NCBI GenBank assembly: GCA_036924285.1
Contig: JAYKYS010000007.1
Span: 11,656,001 to 11,720,000, forward strand
Length of the DNA stretch: 64,000 nucleotides
Direction: 5' to 3'
From: Asterella californica
Taxonomy: Eukaryota; Streptophyta; Marchantiopsida; Marchantiales; Aytoniaceae
Part shown: positions 37,301 to 49,719 of the stretch, piece after piece
How positions within the stretch are numbered: the stretch's first letter is position 1
Layout of the letters: each line of letters opens with the position of its first letter
Notes under the pieces: model-generated
The model's database searches: none
What the model saw: the letters and a program-made list of their open reading frames with translations, nothing else
Told to the model about the DNA's origin: nothing
Position numbers and translations under genes: made by a program

Positions 37301-40300
37301 TATATGTTTAAACTGTGACCGTTTTTCTGTGTCCACTCCCATTTTCTTGTCTCTGGATTCCGATGATTCATGGTAAAAATTAACCCTGCCTTCACTGCCT
37401 TCACTGCCTTACTCGCAGTCATTCAGTAGATTTTGCATTTAAAGAGCGGACGTAAGCCAATCCAGCTCTGTATCCTATATGATTTCTTCAAACAGCGGGT
37501 CATAATCCAGTTTGAACTGTCGTGCAGAACTTGGGGGACACAGGCTTGCCTTTTCTGGTCACCTTGAATCCCGCCAAGGTACCTGAACATGTGGTTAGTC
37601 TGTGGCGAACAAGCCATCCTATTCCGTCCCCAGAAGCCGCTAATGCTGCAAAACGCTTTGGGTCGATTCAAGGTCACCGTGGAGTGTGGTACTGTGGGGC
37701 TTATCAAGGTAATAAGATGGCTCTACAGCAACACTACCAGGTTTTGCAAGTCAGATCGGAAGAGGGAACACTCCTTTACAAATTTTTAAGTGGAGCTCCG
37801 AGAGTTTTGTAAATTCTCTCGACGAAATTCTTGACCCACAGTTGGTGTTCGTATTGTCATGACTCCTCATTCTTCTGCCGTTTGTGTTTTTCCTTCCTGA
37901 TCAGGCTATGGATTTCACGAAGATGGATTCAAGGTAATATCTCCTTTGCGCAAATTACAGGTGGCTCTATTTGGCACAGTTTTGGAGCAGATCTTATTTA
38001 CAGGACAATTTACGCTCTGTAGTTGACAACAAGCAATTATGGAATGATATGCAGGCTGGCCTCATGGCTGGACAACTGCTTTTGGGTCAAAAGGTGGAGG
38101 TTCTCGGACTCGTAAAGCAGATGGTTCCATCCTGGACAGAGTACAGTGCCCAACAAGCGGTGATTGCTGTTTTGAACAAGTTCATACGTACTGGCCATCT
38201 ACAGTAAGTGTGGATATCCCGCTCACCTTTGCTTGGTAAAACATCTTTTACATTTCAACATACTGGAGTGCAAAGGACTGAAAGCTTACCGCTGTAATTA
38301 CTGGTGGCTCCGTTTTCAAGACTAGGGTACGAAAACTGAAGGTCTGTAATGCCATTCCCCAGTGGACTGAAGAGTTAACCCGCATGAGACACCGAAGCTT
38401 GATGTTCCTTCGCGCCGTTTGATGATGTCTTTGCCATATCCTAGCGACAGAGGAGAAAGAAACAATCAGTCTGTCAAGTTTCCAGCTCCTATTGGATTAT
38501 GATATAAACCGGGATTCACTTGGCAATTGGACATGCCATGCCTTCTCTCTACTCTGCCGATCGTTTCTGGCAGCTGATAAGTCATCCCGGCTCTGTCCTT
38601 TCAGGTTTTTGGAAGCTGGTGGGTCTATAATTGACTTCATTGGGACTGAGAAGGGCTGCAGCTTGAAGGTCTCTATTCGTGTCAACAATCCACAGTTCTA
38701 CTGGAAGGTTTGTCAGACCTCGAATCATCGACTGATCCATGTTTTCCTTTTTGTTACAAATCTGCCGGATCCTCAGCCTAGGTATTGTTCAGGTTTGCTT
38801 AATGCACAGTAACATAGACTTTTGGATCCCATGAGGCGTTCACTGTGTGATTCTGCGTCGACGTTCAATCCATCACACCTGTTGTAGCCAAGTGCGTGAA
38901 ACGAAGACGAAGTATTTTCTGCAGCCTTTCGTGGTTACACTGATACCCAGCAGTATTCACTAATTGCGAGAAATCGACCCGAGTGACTTGCAAACGTACA
39001 CATGAAATAATCATTCAAGAACCTTGGTGCCGTTGTATGTCCATTGCGGCAGATTGCGACTAGAGCAGATATTGGCCTTGCCGACGCATTCATAGACGGG
39101 GATTTCACACCCATAGGCGACAAGGATGGTCTTCTCCACCTCGTTGAGGTTCGTTGGTCAGCTTTTGTTTCTCATTATCCAGCACGTACTGTCTCCATCA
39201 GCCCATTCAGTGGAGCTTTGACTTGTAGCTCCTGTTTCTGAAGTGTTTTCTCGATTCTTTTGAACAGTTAATCATCGCCAATCGAGATATAGACCGAGCC
39301 GACGTTCAAAAACAAAATAGGTACGTCATGTGCGTAGAAAGTCCCCCTTTCTTGTCCCTTAAATTTCATGTACTGTAGTTTGATTGGAGACTGAATCGAA
39401 GTCATGAGTCTTGCAGGGGTTGGTGGAATCCAGTGTTTGTGACTGCCGCCGTTGGGGGAGCTCTTTATTACCTTAGACACAAACTGCGAAGAAACACTCT
39501 CACGAACGCTCGTAGAAACATCTCCCAACATTATGATCTGGTACACCTCGCCTCACCCGTGCTAATCTGAACTTTTCAGCTCGATTTCAAAGTACAGCGT
39601 TGCAATTTCGGAAGCTGAAGGATCTGGACTTCAGGACTGATTTCTGCGAAAGCGCTTAAGCGAAAGGCTGTTCATCTTATATTCTGCGATCTTGTTTCTT
39701 AGAGCAATGAGTTATTTGCCCTCTTCCTGGATGAGACCATGACCTATTCCTCTGCCATATTCAAGGTATAACAACGTTTCCGTGCGAACTTAAACTGTTA
39801 AAATTTGCCCTGAGCTTTCCTTATTGCCTTACTGTGTTTCTTTCTGTTAAGCTTCGTATTACTGTAAACATGTGATTCAGGACTGCATTCCTTTGTTTCG
39901 GGCATAATCTTGGTCCATGTCGTTACCTTCACCTAATCAAGTTTGAGTTGTCCTCCGAGCCATTTCAGGGACCCGATGAACCACTGAAGGATGCACAGCT
40001 CCGAAAGTTACATCTTATGATCGACAAAGTAGGTCTTGACAGTCTGAGCAACAAATGAGTGACGGAAACAAACTGTATATATATGTGGATCTAAGGGCAG
40101 CAGGGAATAAGCAGCATCTTCTAGAGAGGGACTTTCCGCACTCTGTTTCTTGTTTTTGTAACTCTTTTCCTCCTCTTTTAATATCTACGACAGCTTAGTC
40201 AGCATATGCATCGTGGAGATCACGATCTGTAGATACGTTTCCTTTCAGAATTCTTCATAGGCTATAGGAAGGAGTTGTTGCGCGAGTCATATGAACAGGA

Positions 40301-42809
40301 GCATCCAAGGAGGTAGTCAGAGGAATCCCTTACCTTCTTGGCGAGCTCAAATCTTGTGTGTAATGTGTCCTGATGCTTTTGTCTTCTCTCCTGCAGGCTA
40401 GAATAGAACGTCATCACGAAGTGCTAGAAATAGGATTTGGATGGGGAAGTATGGCAATGGAAGTGGTCAGACGTACTGGATGTCGCTACACAGGAATCAC
40501 ATTATCCATAGAGCAGCTCAAATTCGCGACGGCTCGTGTAAAGGAGGCTGGGCTTGAGGTAGATACCCCGTTTATCACGACGAACTCTGTTCTACTGTGG
40601 CGTGCAAAGTTCCCGACTCTTGAAACTCTTTGCTACTGAGCCTTGGAATAATTGTCGTCTTGTAATTGCAGGACAAGATAACCTTCAAACTCTGTGACTA
40701 CCGATCATTACCTGATGGGCACAAGTACAATAGGATAATTTCCTGGTAAGCCCGCCTTCTCACCGAGATAAGTTTGAAAGCCATCCGTCACTGGATTGCA
40801 GCGATCAGCAAAGGTTGGCAATGTACTTCTCAGTAAAGTTCCAGCCTTATGCATGATGGCTTGATGAAAGAGCTCCAATCTGTCTTGCTGCATCTTTTCA
40901 CGGTGTATCCTTTCTTTCTAGTATCCAATAGCGATTAGTGCTACACCTTCGAACCCTAGGCACCGCAGAGCTCGGGGCAGAAGAGAAAAGTTCTTTCCCG
41001 GTTCGCTCCCCTTTTCCCTGCTCGGTACTGTTACCCTTTCCGGGCATGGTGCCACCCCACCAGCAAACTGATGTCAGAGAAACTCAGAAACAAGTAACTC
41101 TCCAGAGCAATAATCTTAGCGTGTGCAGAATATTCGTGCGCATCTTCTGACTTTCGATTGTACTTTGAACCTGCAGTGAAATGTTGGAAGCGGTAGGACA
41201 CGAGTTTTACAAAGAATTCTTCTCTAGATGTGATTTCCTGCTTGCCAAGGATGGGCTTGTAGTTATTCAAGTAAGTAATATCGCCCTTCAACTCAAATTC
41301 TATGGTCCACTCTAGTACTAGGTATTTCTTGAGTGTAGGCGGAGAATACGTACTCAAGTATTCAGTGGACCGGATCGCAGCGGCCTGTCCTGAGACTGTG
41401 TGCCAGTGCCAGGGACACAACGTCTCTGAATGACTTATATCGGGTTAAGAGATCATCAACATAAGTCTTGCTCCAAGATTTGTGTACCAGGCGGTTACTT
41501 ACTGCCATCAGCTTGCAGGTTATCAATATCCCCGATGAGCGATACGAGGAATACAGAAGAAGCTCGGATTTTGTGAAAGAATATATATTCCCTGGCGGTT
41601 GTATCCCATGTATCAGTGTGCTGACGACTGCCATGGCTGCTGGATCGACGCTGAGGTACTACTTAGAGACGGAACCATTCTGAGTTTCGGTAGGCTTTCA
41701 ATTGTGATGCTGCTTGCATATGATGCAGAAAACGGGCTGATCTCTGCCACTCTTGAGTAACGAATGATCTGCTCTGCTTTGACAGTTTGGAGCATTTGGA
41801 GAACATTGGACTCCATTACTACCAGACATTGATGCGTTGGCGAGAAACTTTCCTCGCGAAGGACAGGTACGGAAGTAGCTGTAGGGGGAAGTCGAGGATA
41901 AGTTTATGGGTATGATCATGAACAGCGCTAGTGCAGAGGTTTTTCATGCGAGCATCCTCAGCTGGAGGATTTCTCTCTCTCTTGTTGATACCATGTTGAT
42001 AAAGTGAGTGAGTGCTAGAGGACAATGCGGAAGGTAACAAAGAGATCAGAGAGTCATCATGTCTCAGGAGTGGGGAATTAACAACATTAGCTTGAAGGTG
42101 ACCAGTGACTAGTTACGTAAGAAAGCAAACCAAGACAACATAGAGAGTCCAGGAAGGCCGAAGGACTTCAGGAGTCTCATATTATTAATATCAAAAGTCA
42201 AGTTACATCAACATGAGGGACAGGTGGTAAAACAAGTAAACAGCAGTCTCACATTATTACCATTAAAAGTCAAGTCACATCAACATGAAAGACAGGTAAA
42301 CAACAGACAGGTAAACAACAGAAGCTGGATATTCTACTGCTAACATCTGTGAACTTCCGTCTTTTGGGTTGTGATGTCCAGCGAATGTAAAAAGCTTGGA
42401 TTCAGTGACAAATTTATTCGAATGTGGGATTATTACTTCGTGTACTGCGCGGCTGGATTCAGAACCTCTACTTTAGGGAATCTGCAAGTAAGCGCGCTCT
42501 TCCTCCTCAGATAGGACTCGCCTTTCCATCAGTGATCAACCACCATATTACAGTTACTCACAACAAGCTTTACTAGTGAGATAAAGAGACTTTGGGGCCT
42601 TTTTTGCTGCTTATCTACATCATCTGATGCTTCATATTTATGATTCCTCTGGGTGTTGAGGATGATCTGACTAGGTTTCCCTGCTCTTGCTCTTGCAGTT
42701 GGTGCTCTCCCGGTCTGGGAATGTTGCCTCTCTGGGAAATCCTTACGTTAGCTTTCCCATGGGACTTAGCCCCTCTACCACCTCCTGTACGGTTGACTTA
42801 GATGCGTAA
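34347..42809 (+). CDS. CPA-FAS: Plant-type cyclopropane fatty acid synthase, 24 exons, 878 aa
   Basis: Adds a methylene from S-adenosylmethionine across an acyl-lipid double bond. Residues 1 to about 450 are an FAD amine-oxidase-like domain (GxGxxG at 7-12, Glu30); about 560-860 are the synthase, with SAM motif VLEIGFGWGS at 633-642 and EMLEAVGHEF at 704-712. Ser600 sits where, as I recall, the bacterial enzyme has Cys139. Exons: 34347-34520, 35398-35612, 35734-35842, 36065-36166, 36361-36420, 36624-36702, 36837-36987, 37176-37299, 37528-37708, 37905-37933, 38055-38203, 38605-38707, 39053-39148, 39268-39320, 39417-39540, 39703-39765, 39969-40028, 40397-40558, 40672-40745, 41177-41270, 41519-41655, 41786-41866, 42382-42487, 42699-42809. 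All introns are GT-AG and all phases agree; no internal stop. Length matches plant relatives (about 870 aa). Start chosen because MRVAVVGSG is the expected N-terminus. Confidence 0.93.
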
Positions 42810-44129
42810 ATAATTCTTTCCTCCCACCAAGACCACTTGGCAGGCAAGGAGTTCTAGTATCTCTCTTCTTCCCTGCAACTTACCAATACTGCGAGATCCA
42901 CGGCGGCAAGAGAGTTTGTATACTACGTCCTGTTGAGCCGTGTCAGCCAGTGGTTGCAGCAAGTCACATTATCAGTGCCAACGTGTTTCTCAGCTAGGGG
43001 TCAAACTGTGTTCCTTCGTAGTATTCTCGGTCGAGAAGGAATTGGTATTAGTATTTAGTGGACTGTTGTGTGCCCCACCACCTAAAGATTTCAACACGAA
43101 AGTGCATATCATGGCCTGAAATATCTCTTTCCCGGTGTAAACTGGCATGTCCGTAAGATTGTACGTGACTTCCCGACTCGCTAACGCTACTCACTGCAAG
43201 GCAACTCACTGCAAGGCAACCGATCCTTGCAGAATCCAGTGCGATGCTTAAGTAGAGTGTATGTAATCTTAGTCTCATTGGACTCTTGAATTCAAGTTCA
43301 TTATTTTCAGACACTACGACTTTATCACAGACTAGACACTGAATATTACACATGATAATTCTCCGTCATTCGGAAGAATATCGTTTTCTAGTTCAAAAAC
43401 TTTATCTTCCATCATCGTTACTTTTCATAATTGTTGGGTCATCGATCAGTTCTCTTTCTCAAATACTCACGGACCATCAAAGTCTGACTAGAAGATTATG
43501 TACTTTAAGTTTCTTCAGTTATCCATAAGTTTTATGTTGTATCTGCTTAGAGTCAGTGACATATCACAGAAGTCAGTTGACCAATTCATGAGGTCATTCC
43601 AAAGTGCTAAATCGTATGTTTCAGTGTTCTGATTAGATCTCGTGGAGCACATATGCCTGATCAAATGGTAGGTCACGACGAGTCTCAGCAAATATTATCT
43701 CAAATCATTGCATTGCAAAAGTAGGAGACATAGGTAGTGTGAACATTAGATATGGTGCGAATGAAAAAATGGGTGTAAATGACTAAAAACTGTCAAGAAT
43801 GGAAACGGTGTGCTGCGAAGAAAAAGAAGTATTTTAAGACATAATGATAAAAATCGTTCATGTATATACATGGATCTGCGGGAGAGAAGAACAGTATAAC
43901 GATGTGAAGTATTTCTTCGAGAGATGTTATGCTCACATTTTGAGAATAATGAAATTTAGAAGTCAAAAGTAGATGTACACTGAAGGTGCAAAAGACATAC
44001 ACGGCGGAAGTGCACTTTTGCACATATAGTTGAACCCTTATCTTCACCTTCTCTTTTATAGTTCTAAGAACTCGTGCAACTTCATACATCATCGTACATA
44101 GTCCGAGTCTGCAGTTAAAAACAACACAT
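42810..44129. other. 3' flank of the cyclopropane synthase gene; no gene seen
   Basis: The reading frames here (for example 43,048-43,353 and 43,793-44,092, minus) carry no recognisable domain. The stretch ends where similarity to the heparanase copies begins. Confidence 0.45.
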
Positions 44130-44756
44130 ACATTATACTGTATGTCCGAGCGGCGGTTACCAGTCTCAGAGAGCCTAGTTTCATTATCAACTTCAAGTTA
44201 TTCTCAACTGCGTGCACAAACACCCTTGACAGAAAGATTAAAACCTGACAGAAATTTGCGTAACGCACCCATAGTAGTCTGGGTTTGGAACGAAAGTATC
44301 AGTATCGATCATCGCGTAAAAGCCTCCGACGAAGACTGTCTGCAGAATGCTTGATTCTTAAGCACTGCTGTCTTACCGAGCATATCCAGATACCTCCCTA
44401 AGAACTTGAGTTAGAGCGGCCGATCAAGTCTAGAGCGCTTAAGTAAGCTTGTAAAACACTTCTATCCGAGACCAAGGCTTAACTAATCAATCGTTTCAAG
44501 TTGCTCTACATTTTAAATCACTAATTGATGTTCCCAAAACAATGATTGCAGTTTTCACACTGGTTACTCGTTTCAAAGGTACAAATTAGATCATCCTGAT
44601 GCAACCTTCTAACCAGGAACGAACAAACTTTACGAATCCGTCGTGCCGGAGTGAAGTAAACGTGCACCTGAATAGGTTAAAGACCGTAATCTAAAGCTTC
44701 ATTCATTGTACATTCACTGGCCGGGGAATTCAGTTCATAATCACCTTTTACAGGGT
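44130..44756 (-). pseudogene. Heparanase-like remnant, copy C: frameshifted exon 6 plus part of intron 5
   Basis: This segment aligns with about 47,170-47,720 of copy A. It contains exon 6 at 44,269-44,393, reading YLDMLGKTAVLKNQAFCRQ, then a one-base deletion relative to A and B (125 against 126 nt), then VPNPDYY in the next frame. Splice-site surroundings are preserved. Exons 7-8 and 1-5 are absent. At about 44,757 it joins abruptly to the left end of the duplicated unit. It is clearly more diverged from A and B than they are from each other, so it is an older relic of the same family. Confidence 0.85.
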
Positions 44757-44758
44757 TA

Positions 44759-46111
44759 TTTGGATTATTTTATTTAGTTTCTATATTTGGACTTTTCTCA
44801 TTCTGTATTTGAACTTTCAAAAATACTATGGACTTTTTTTGGATGGACTTTATGGACGTTTTGGATTTCAGTTTAGAAGTTTCGGAATTTTGGAGTTTTG
44901 GAACTTTGGTTTGGAATGTTGAACTATTGGGTTTTCATATCTGGATTATTTAAAACAAGGAATTGGAATATAGAATGTCCAACTTTAGTGAATACAGTGA
45001 TTATATATCTATAATTACAGTCCAAACCTATATTGATGGATATATAGCTAAGTCAACACGTCTCACTAGAAGATGAATTTTGGTTTGTTTCTTAGTTTAT
45101 CCACGGGCATATTAGATTTATTTTCTACTGATTATGATAATCCAACTGGTCAGCAACTGCAGAGTGTCAAGAACGTATGTTTCACAGTACCAAACCGTAG
45201 GTCTAGACGGGTCCAAGAAAATGAGTTGCAGTTATCTTAAAAGTGTTGGCACATATGTGAAGATGAACTCGTGTTACGCCAATAAGTGAATGTTCTAATA
45301 ATGGATAACTGTAGTACACTGAGTAGCGATCCTTCCTCGTATTATAATGAAATACTCTTAAGAAATGGAATACTTCTGTTAATGACTGATGGTTTATGTA
45401 TATCCATGTATGAGAAACCATAATGGTACAAACGATGGAATTGTATAACGGCACACTTGAAATTGCATCAACAGCCCTGGCGGTAACGGCCACATCGTAA
45501 GAATGAGAATCCTGCATTTGAGTCGATGCACACATGTACAAGCTTAAGTCTTAGTCTACTGAAAAAGTAGGTTAGACAATTGCTAGAGGTGAAATACTAC
45601 TTTTGCATAGTATCACCCGTGCTGTTCAGAAGAATTCTAAACTTGACATGACTAGAAAAGATTAGTAATGTGACAGTCACTATGATGTTCTCATGTCCGA
45701 GGTATACATAAAACAGTTTGTGGTTTTTACTTACCCCTAAAACTGAAGAGGTAAGTAATCAAGACTGGTACTGCATGGATCATAGAATCAGCTCTTTATT
45801 ATACTTATAAGGTAATTAACAAGCATGCTAGCTGTGAGTTGCAGAACAACACTCACTCAGATTGCATATCTAACTGTCTAGTGCAGATGATGACTATAAG
45901 AAATATCGATTAGCTTATCATGATAATTAGCTAGTACATCGATTACTCCTCGACTGTAATGATGAAAATAATTTACGGTCTTTCCCAAGCTCGACCTTAT
46001 TCTCAGTTGAGACTGAAGCAAAAGCATGAGAAAAAGACATGGTTCTCGCGGTTCGGACTTCTCTCTAGAGTTGATCGTCTTCTACCAGGTTGCTCAGATT
46101 TTCTAGTTCGA
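44759..46111. other. 3' flanking DNA of heparanase-like copy A
   Basis: It starts with degenerate TTTTGGA words (to about 44,960), then unique-looking AT-rich DNA. A 112-codon minus frame (45,203-45,541) is broken by indels in unit B, so it is not conserved as coding. Confidence 0.5.
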
Positions 46112-46630
46112 CTACCATGTCTCATGATCGGGAGATGTAGTCATTCTGATGGCAGTAGCGGCACCTACGTTCAGATTCCTGAACGTTATAAACGCATACG
46201 AGAGAGGAGCTACAGAGATGGGCTTAGAGCTGTCAGTCTTCAGTGCACGTGGCACAACGTCTGGAATCTCTCCGGAGGCAGTCAATTTGAGTGACTTCCC
46301 ATTCAGCAAGACAACCTTGCTAGTCAGGTTTCTATTTGGAGCACTCATATGATATTCCTGTCGGACACCTGAGCGGTCTGAGGCCCCAACAAAATCTACG
46401 GTCAGATTGTATCTCGTGGTCTTGCTGTAGTTGAGGAGCAGCAGTGTCAACCCGCTCTGCGAAACGTGCCCTCAACGGTGTAAGTCGCAGCTGAAGAAAA
46501 AATTGTGTGGTATTCTAGACATCCAACAACCGAAAGATTGCATCCGATCTACAGCTAGAGGAGTAATTTCTTCACTATTCGGAGAGCTCTTGTATTCTTA
46601 AGCTTCAAATTACAATCTCACTCACTGTAT

Positions 46631-46660
46631 TTAGACCAAGAGCTTACTCTCTTGGTCTAA
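46631..46660. repeat. Perfect 12-bp hairpin in intron 7, copy A
   Basis: TTAGACCAAGAG at 46,631-46,642 pairs exactly with CTCTTGGTCTAA at 46,649-46,660 around a 6-nt loop. The same structure is kept in copy B. Confidence 0.8.
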
Positions 46661-49292
46661 GTACGCCGGAAGCGCAACTCCAGAGCACTTATATCGATAT
46701 TGAAACTTGAACGTATAATTGCTACATTATATACACGTTTCACCACAAATATACTCTACGTACTCTGGCTAGCTAGTCGATGGATGCAAGGAGTGATCAT
46801 ACCTTGGAGTGTCTCTTGCTGTGCCCGTAGGCTCTGATCTCATTGGTTCCCTTGACGGCAACGTCATACACTACTTTTCCCATCAGTTTGCGCCACAAAA
46901 GGGCTCTGTAAACGAAGTGCGGATGATATATAATCAAGATAAGCTTCGGATCATGAGCAGAATGGAGGATTGTCAATTGCAAGTTTGCAACCTATACATG
47001 AGTTAGAAACACAGGAGGCAGATCCCTACTCACTCTAGATATTGTGGCGCATCCACCGGCTCTGGTATGGAAAGAGATAAAAGACTTGCAACTGAGACTG
47101 CAAGTAAACTTCTCAAAACCTACTTACTAGTAAGCGAGAAGGAGAAAGAGCATCCGAACATGCAGAAACAAATAACATGCCCGAGGGCCGGTAAAACCAG
47201 TGTGAACTCAACATGAACACGAGGTCGACGGTGCAAATGCACTTGACAAAAGGATTACACGTGCAGTTGCGTAACGCACCCATAGTAGTCTGGGTTGGGA
47301 ACGAAATTGTAAGTATCGATCATCCCGTAAAAGCCTCCGACAAATGTCTGCCTGCAGAATGCTTGATTCTTAAGCACGGCTGCCTTACCAAGCATATCCA
47401 GGTACCTACATAACAACTTCAGTTAGAGCGGCCGATCAAGTCTAGAGCGCTTAAGCTTGTCAAGCACTAATCAGTCGTTTCAAGTTGCTCCAACACCTTA
47501 AAGTACTATTGGTGTTCTGAGAACAATTGCAGTTGTGACATTGTTCACTAGCTTGAAAGTAAGTAAATCATTCTGATGCAACCTTCTATGGAAAGAAAAG
47601 ACTTTACGAACTCGTCCTGCCGGAGCGAAGTAAACGTGCACTTGAATAGGTTAAAGACCGTAACCTAAAGCTTCATTCGTTGTACATACACTGGCCGGGG
47701 AATTCAGTTCCTAACCATCTTTTACGGGGTATATAACTTGAAGACAGTTTTCAGCGTTATCGCTAAGTATATAATAATTTCTCTTTAATAGAATACATGA
47801 CGTCGAGTAACAGAAAAACTTACCAGAAGGCCATGACGTAAGAATTCGTGACTCCACTACCACCACTGTTGAAAGCGCCACCAGATTCACCAACCCAAGC
47901 AACTGTTTCAGGATAGTCTTCCAACACCTCGTTGAAAGCTTTGTAGACCTCAGTCTCGTTCTGGGCAATTGGAAGACTCAGGATGTTTGCAATCAAGCTG
48001 TTTGGGTCAGTGGCGCCTGCCACAAGGACGAAGTGAAGCCATTCAGGATTCAGATTTGCTTTCAGGAAAAAGCAAAGATTGTGTTTAAAAGCATGGAGCA
48101 GCTTACAAGTGACTTATTTACCAGGTACGAGATGTTCTGAATCATCTGATCATGAACTTGCGTCACGTATCCAGATTACAGATTACGCCGTAGTTGCCGA
48201 TCGAGACTAGTTGGAAACCATAATGATATTCATTAATCCAGTGCTTAGAAACAGTCACGGGATAATATACAGGTGGTGCAGGAGTCCAAACCTGGACCCA
48301 AGTTGTAGCTATGCCTTGTGAGAACATCGACCACGGCTTCACGTGAAAGCTCCAGAAATTTGGAAAGCTGGGTTTCCGTGAGGTCATAAAGCATATCCGG
48401 TGCAATGAGTAGCGGCTTCTTGAGGGGGGCTGGATAAAGTTCATCCACAATCTTTCGGAATTTTTTTATGTCATCAGCATAGTCTTCTGGCCGTACCGCT
48501 TTGTCAATAGTAATATCCCCGAGTATCTCATTTCCTGTATATATAATACCCCATTTGCAGGTCACTTCTGAGGTTAGAGGGCTGGAGCTGAAACGTGTAG
48601 ACGCTTCAGAAGTGTAAATGGTAGCATAACATGCAGCTTCTAATACGTGATTAATATATTCAGAGGACGTCAGTTTTCGATCGCTGCTAGCTAGCTAATA
48701 GCGCAGGAGTCATCAGTAAAAGAATTCAGTGTACGTACATCAAAAGAAAGAAGAGAATGTTTAAATGCATACTGAACATTCATACTTCAAGAGAGGCTAG
48801 CCAGTCGCAATGGATGGGTCGTCATGGAAAGTACGTAGAATTTCGATCTTACCTATCTCCCAGCCTGTGATCGGATAACCTTTCTCGACAGCGTACTTCA
48901 CCAAGTTATAGGTGTTGGTCGTTATCCAGGGGCCGGTGGCGTTGCCCTCAGGCTCTTTAGAATTCGCACGACCATACAGATTGTTGAGACCAAACGCCAC
49001 TGTGACACTGCAAGGAAAAACCAGAAATTAACCTCTTGAACTCCCTTTCCTACGTACTAACCAGCTGGGTGAATGTTTTAGAAGTGCGTGGCATGCATTA
49101 ACTTACAAAGACGAGTCAACCGCTACCGGATTCCACAGAGCGAGTCAACTCCGGATCACTAATAGAAATTAAACTCTCGTCGCCGAGAGAGATCTGAATG
49201 ACATCACTACTCTTCCTGTGAACGAAGTAATTTCACGATCACAAGAGTGCGTACCCGGCCTTCTTCCAGAATGCGTTGAGAGCGTCGAATCG

Positions 49293-49295
49293 TTA
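49293..49295 (-). other. Nonsense codon in exon 2 of copy A
   Basis: The minus strand reads CTC ACC ATG TAA CGA TTC, where copy B (63,035-63,037) reads CAA in the same place. A single C-to-T change explains it. Confidence 0.9.
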
Positions 49296-49719
49296 CATGG
49301 TGAGGCAGCCCCCGGTGAAATTATACAGAGCGGACGTATTGTACACGAATTCAAGGCACGGTTCGCTTGGAATTGCCTTTCCAATATCGTACACCACCAG
49401 ATTCCCTAGAGTTCCTCCGGCTCTTAACGTGACAGGCGACAACCCTGCATGCATGCACGCTCTCCACAGTTTAGTGGCACTCACCCAAATTACTTCTGCC
49501 ATCTCTCCATCACTTCGAATTTCGTATAGGAGAACTCCAGCAGGCCTAGGGTTCTCCTCTCCTCTCGGGTTGAACCGCTATGATACCGTAAACAAACGAG
49601 AAGTCTTCAGCCTCTGCCGGTTATATGACAAACTAAAGCTCATTGCGCATAAGCTTCTCAGTTCCACATAATCCGGATCCTACTAGAAATAAATAAATAA
49701 ATAAATAACTATTATCCAT

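Noticed and set aside
41031..41420. 129-codon minus frame inside the cyclopropane synthase gene
   Set aside because: It is antisense to exon 20 and its flanking introns, and it shows no domain.
45203..45541. 112-codon minus frame 3' of heparanase copy A
   Set aside because: The duplicated sequence at 58.9-59.2 kb has indels that change and shorten the frame, so it is not conserved as coding.
45959..46294. Plus-strand frame repeated in both units (also 59,657-59,992)
   Set aside because: It is mostly antisense to heparanase exon 8; its apparent conservation comes from the duplication itself.
49169..49384. Minus frame overlapping exon 2 of copy A
   Set aside because: Out-of-frame shadow of the real exon; it diverges in copy B.
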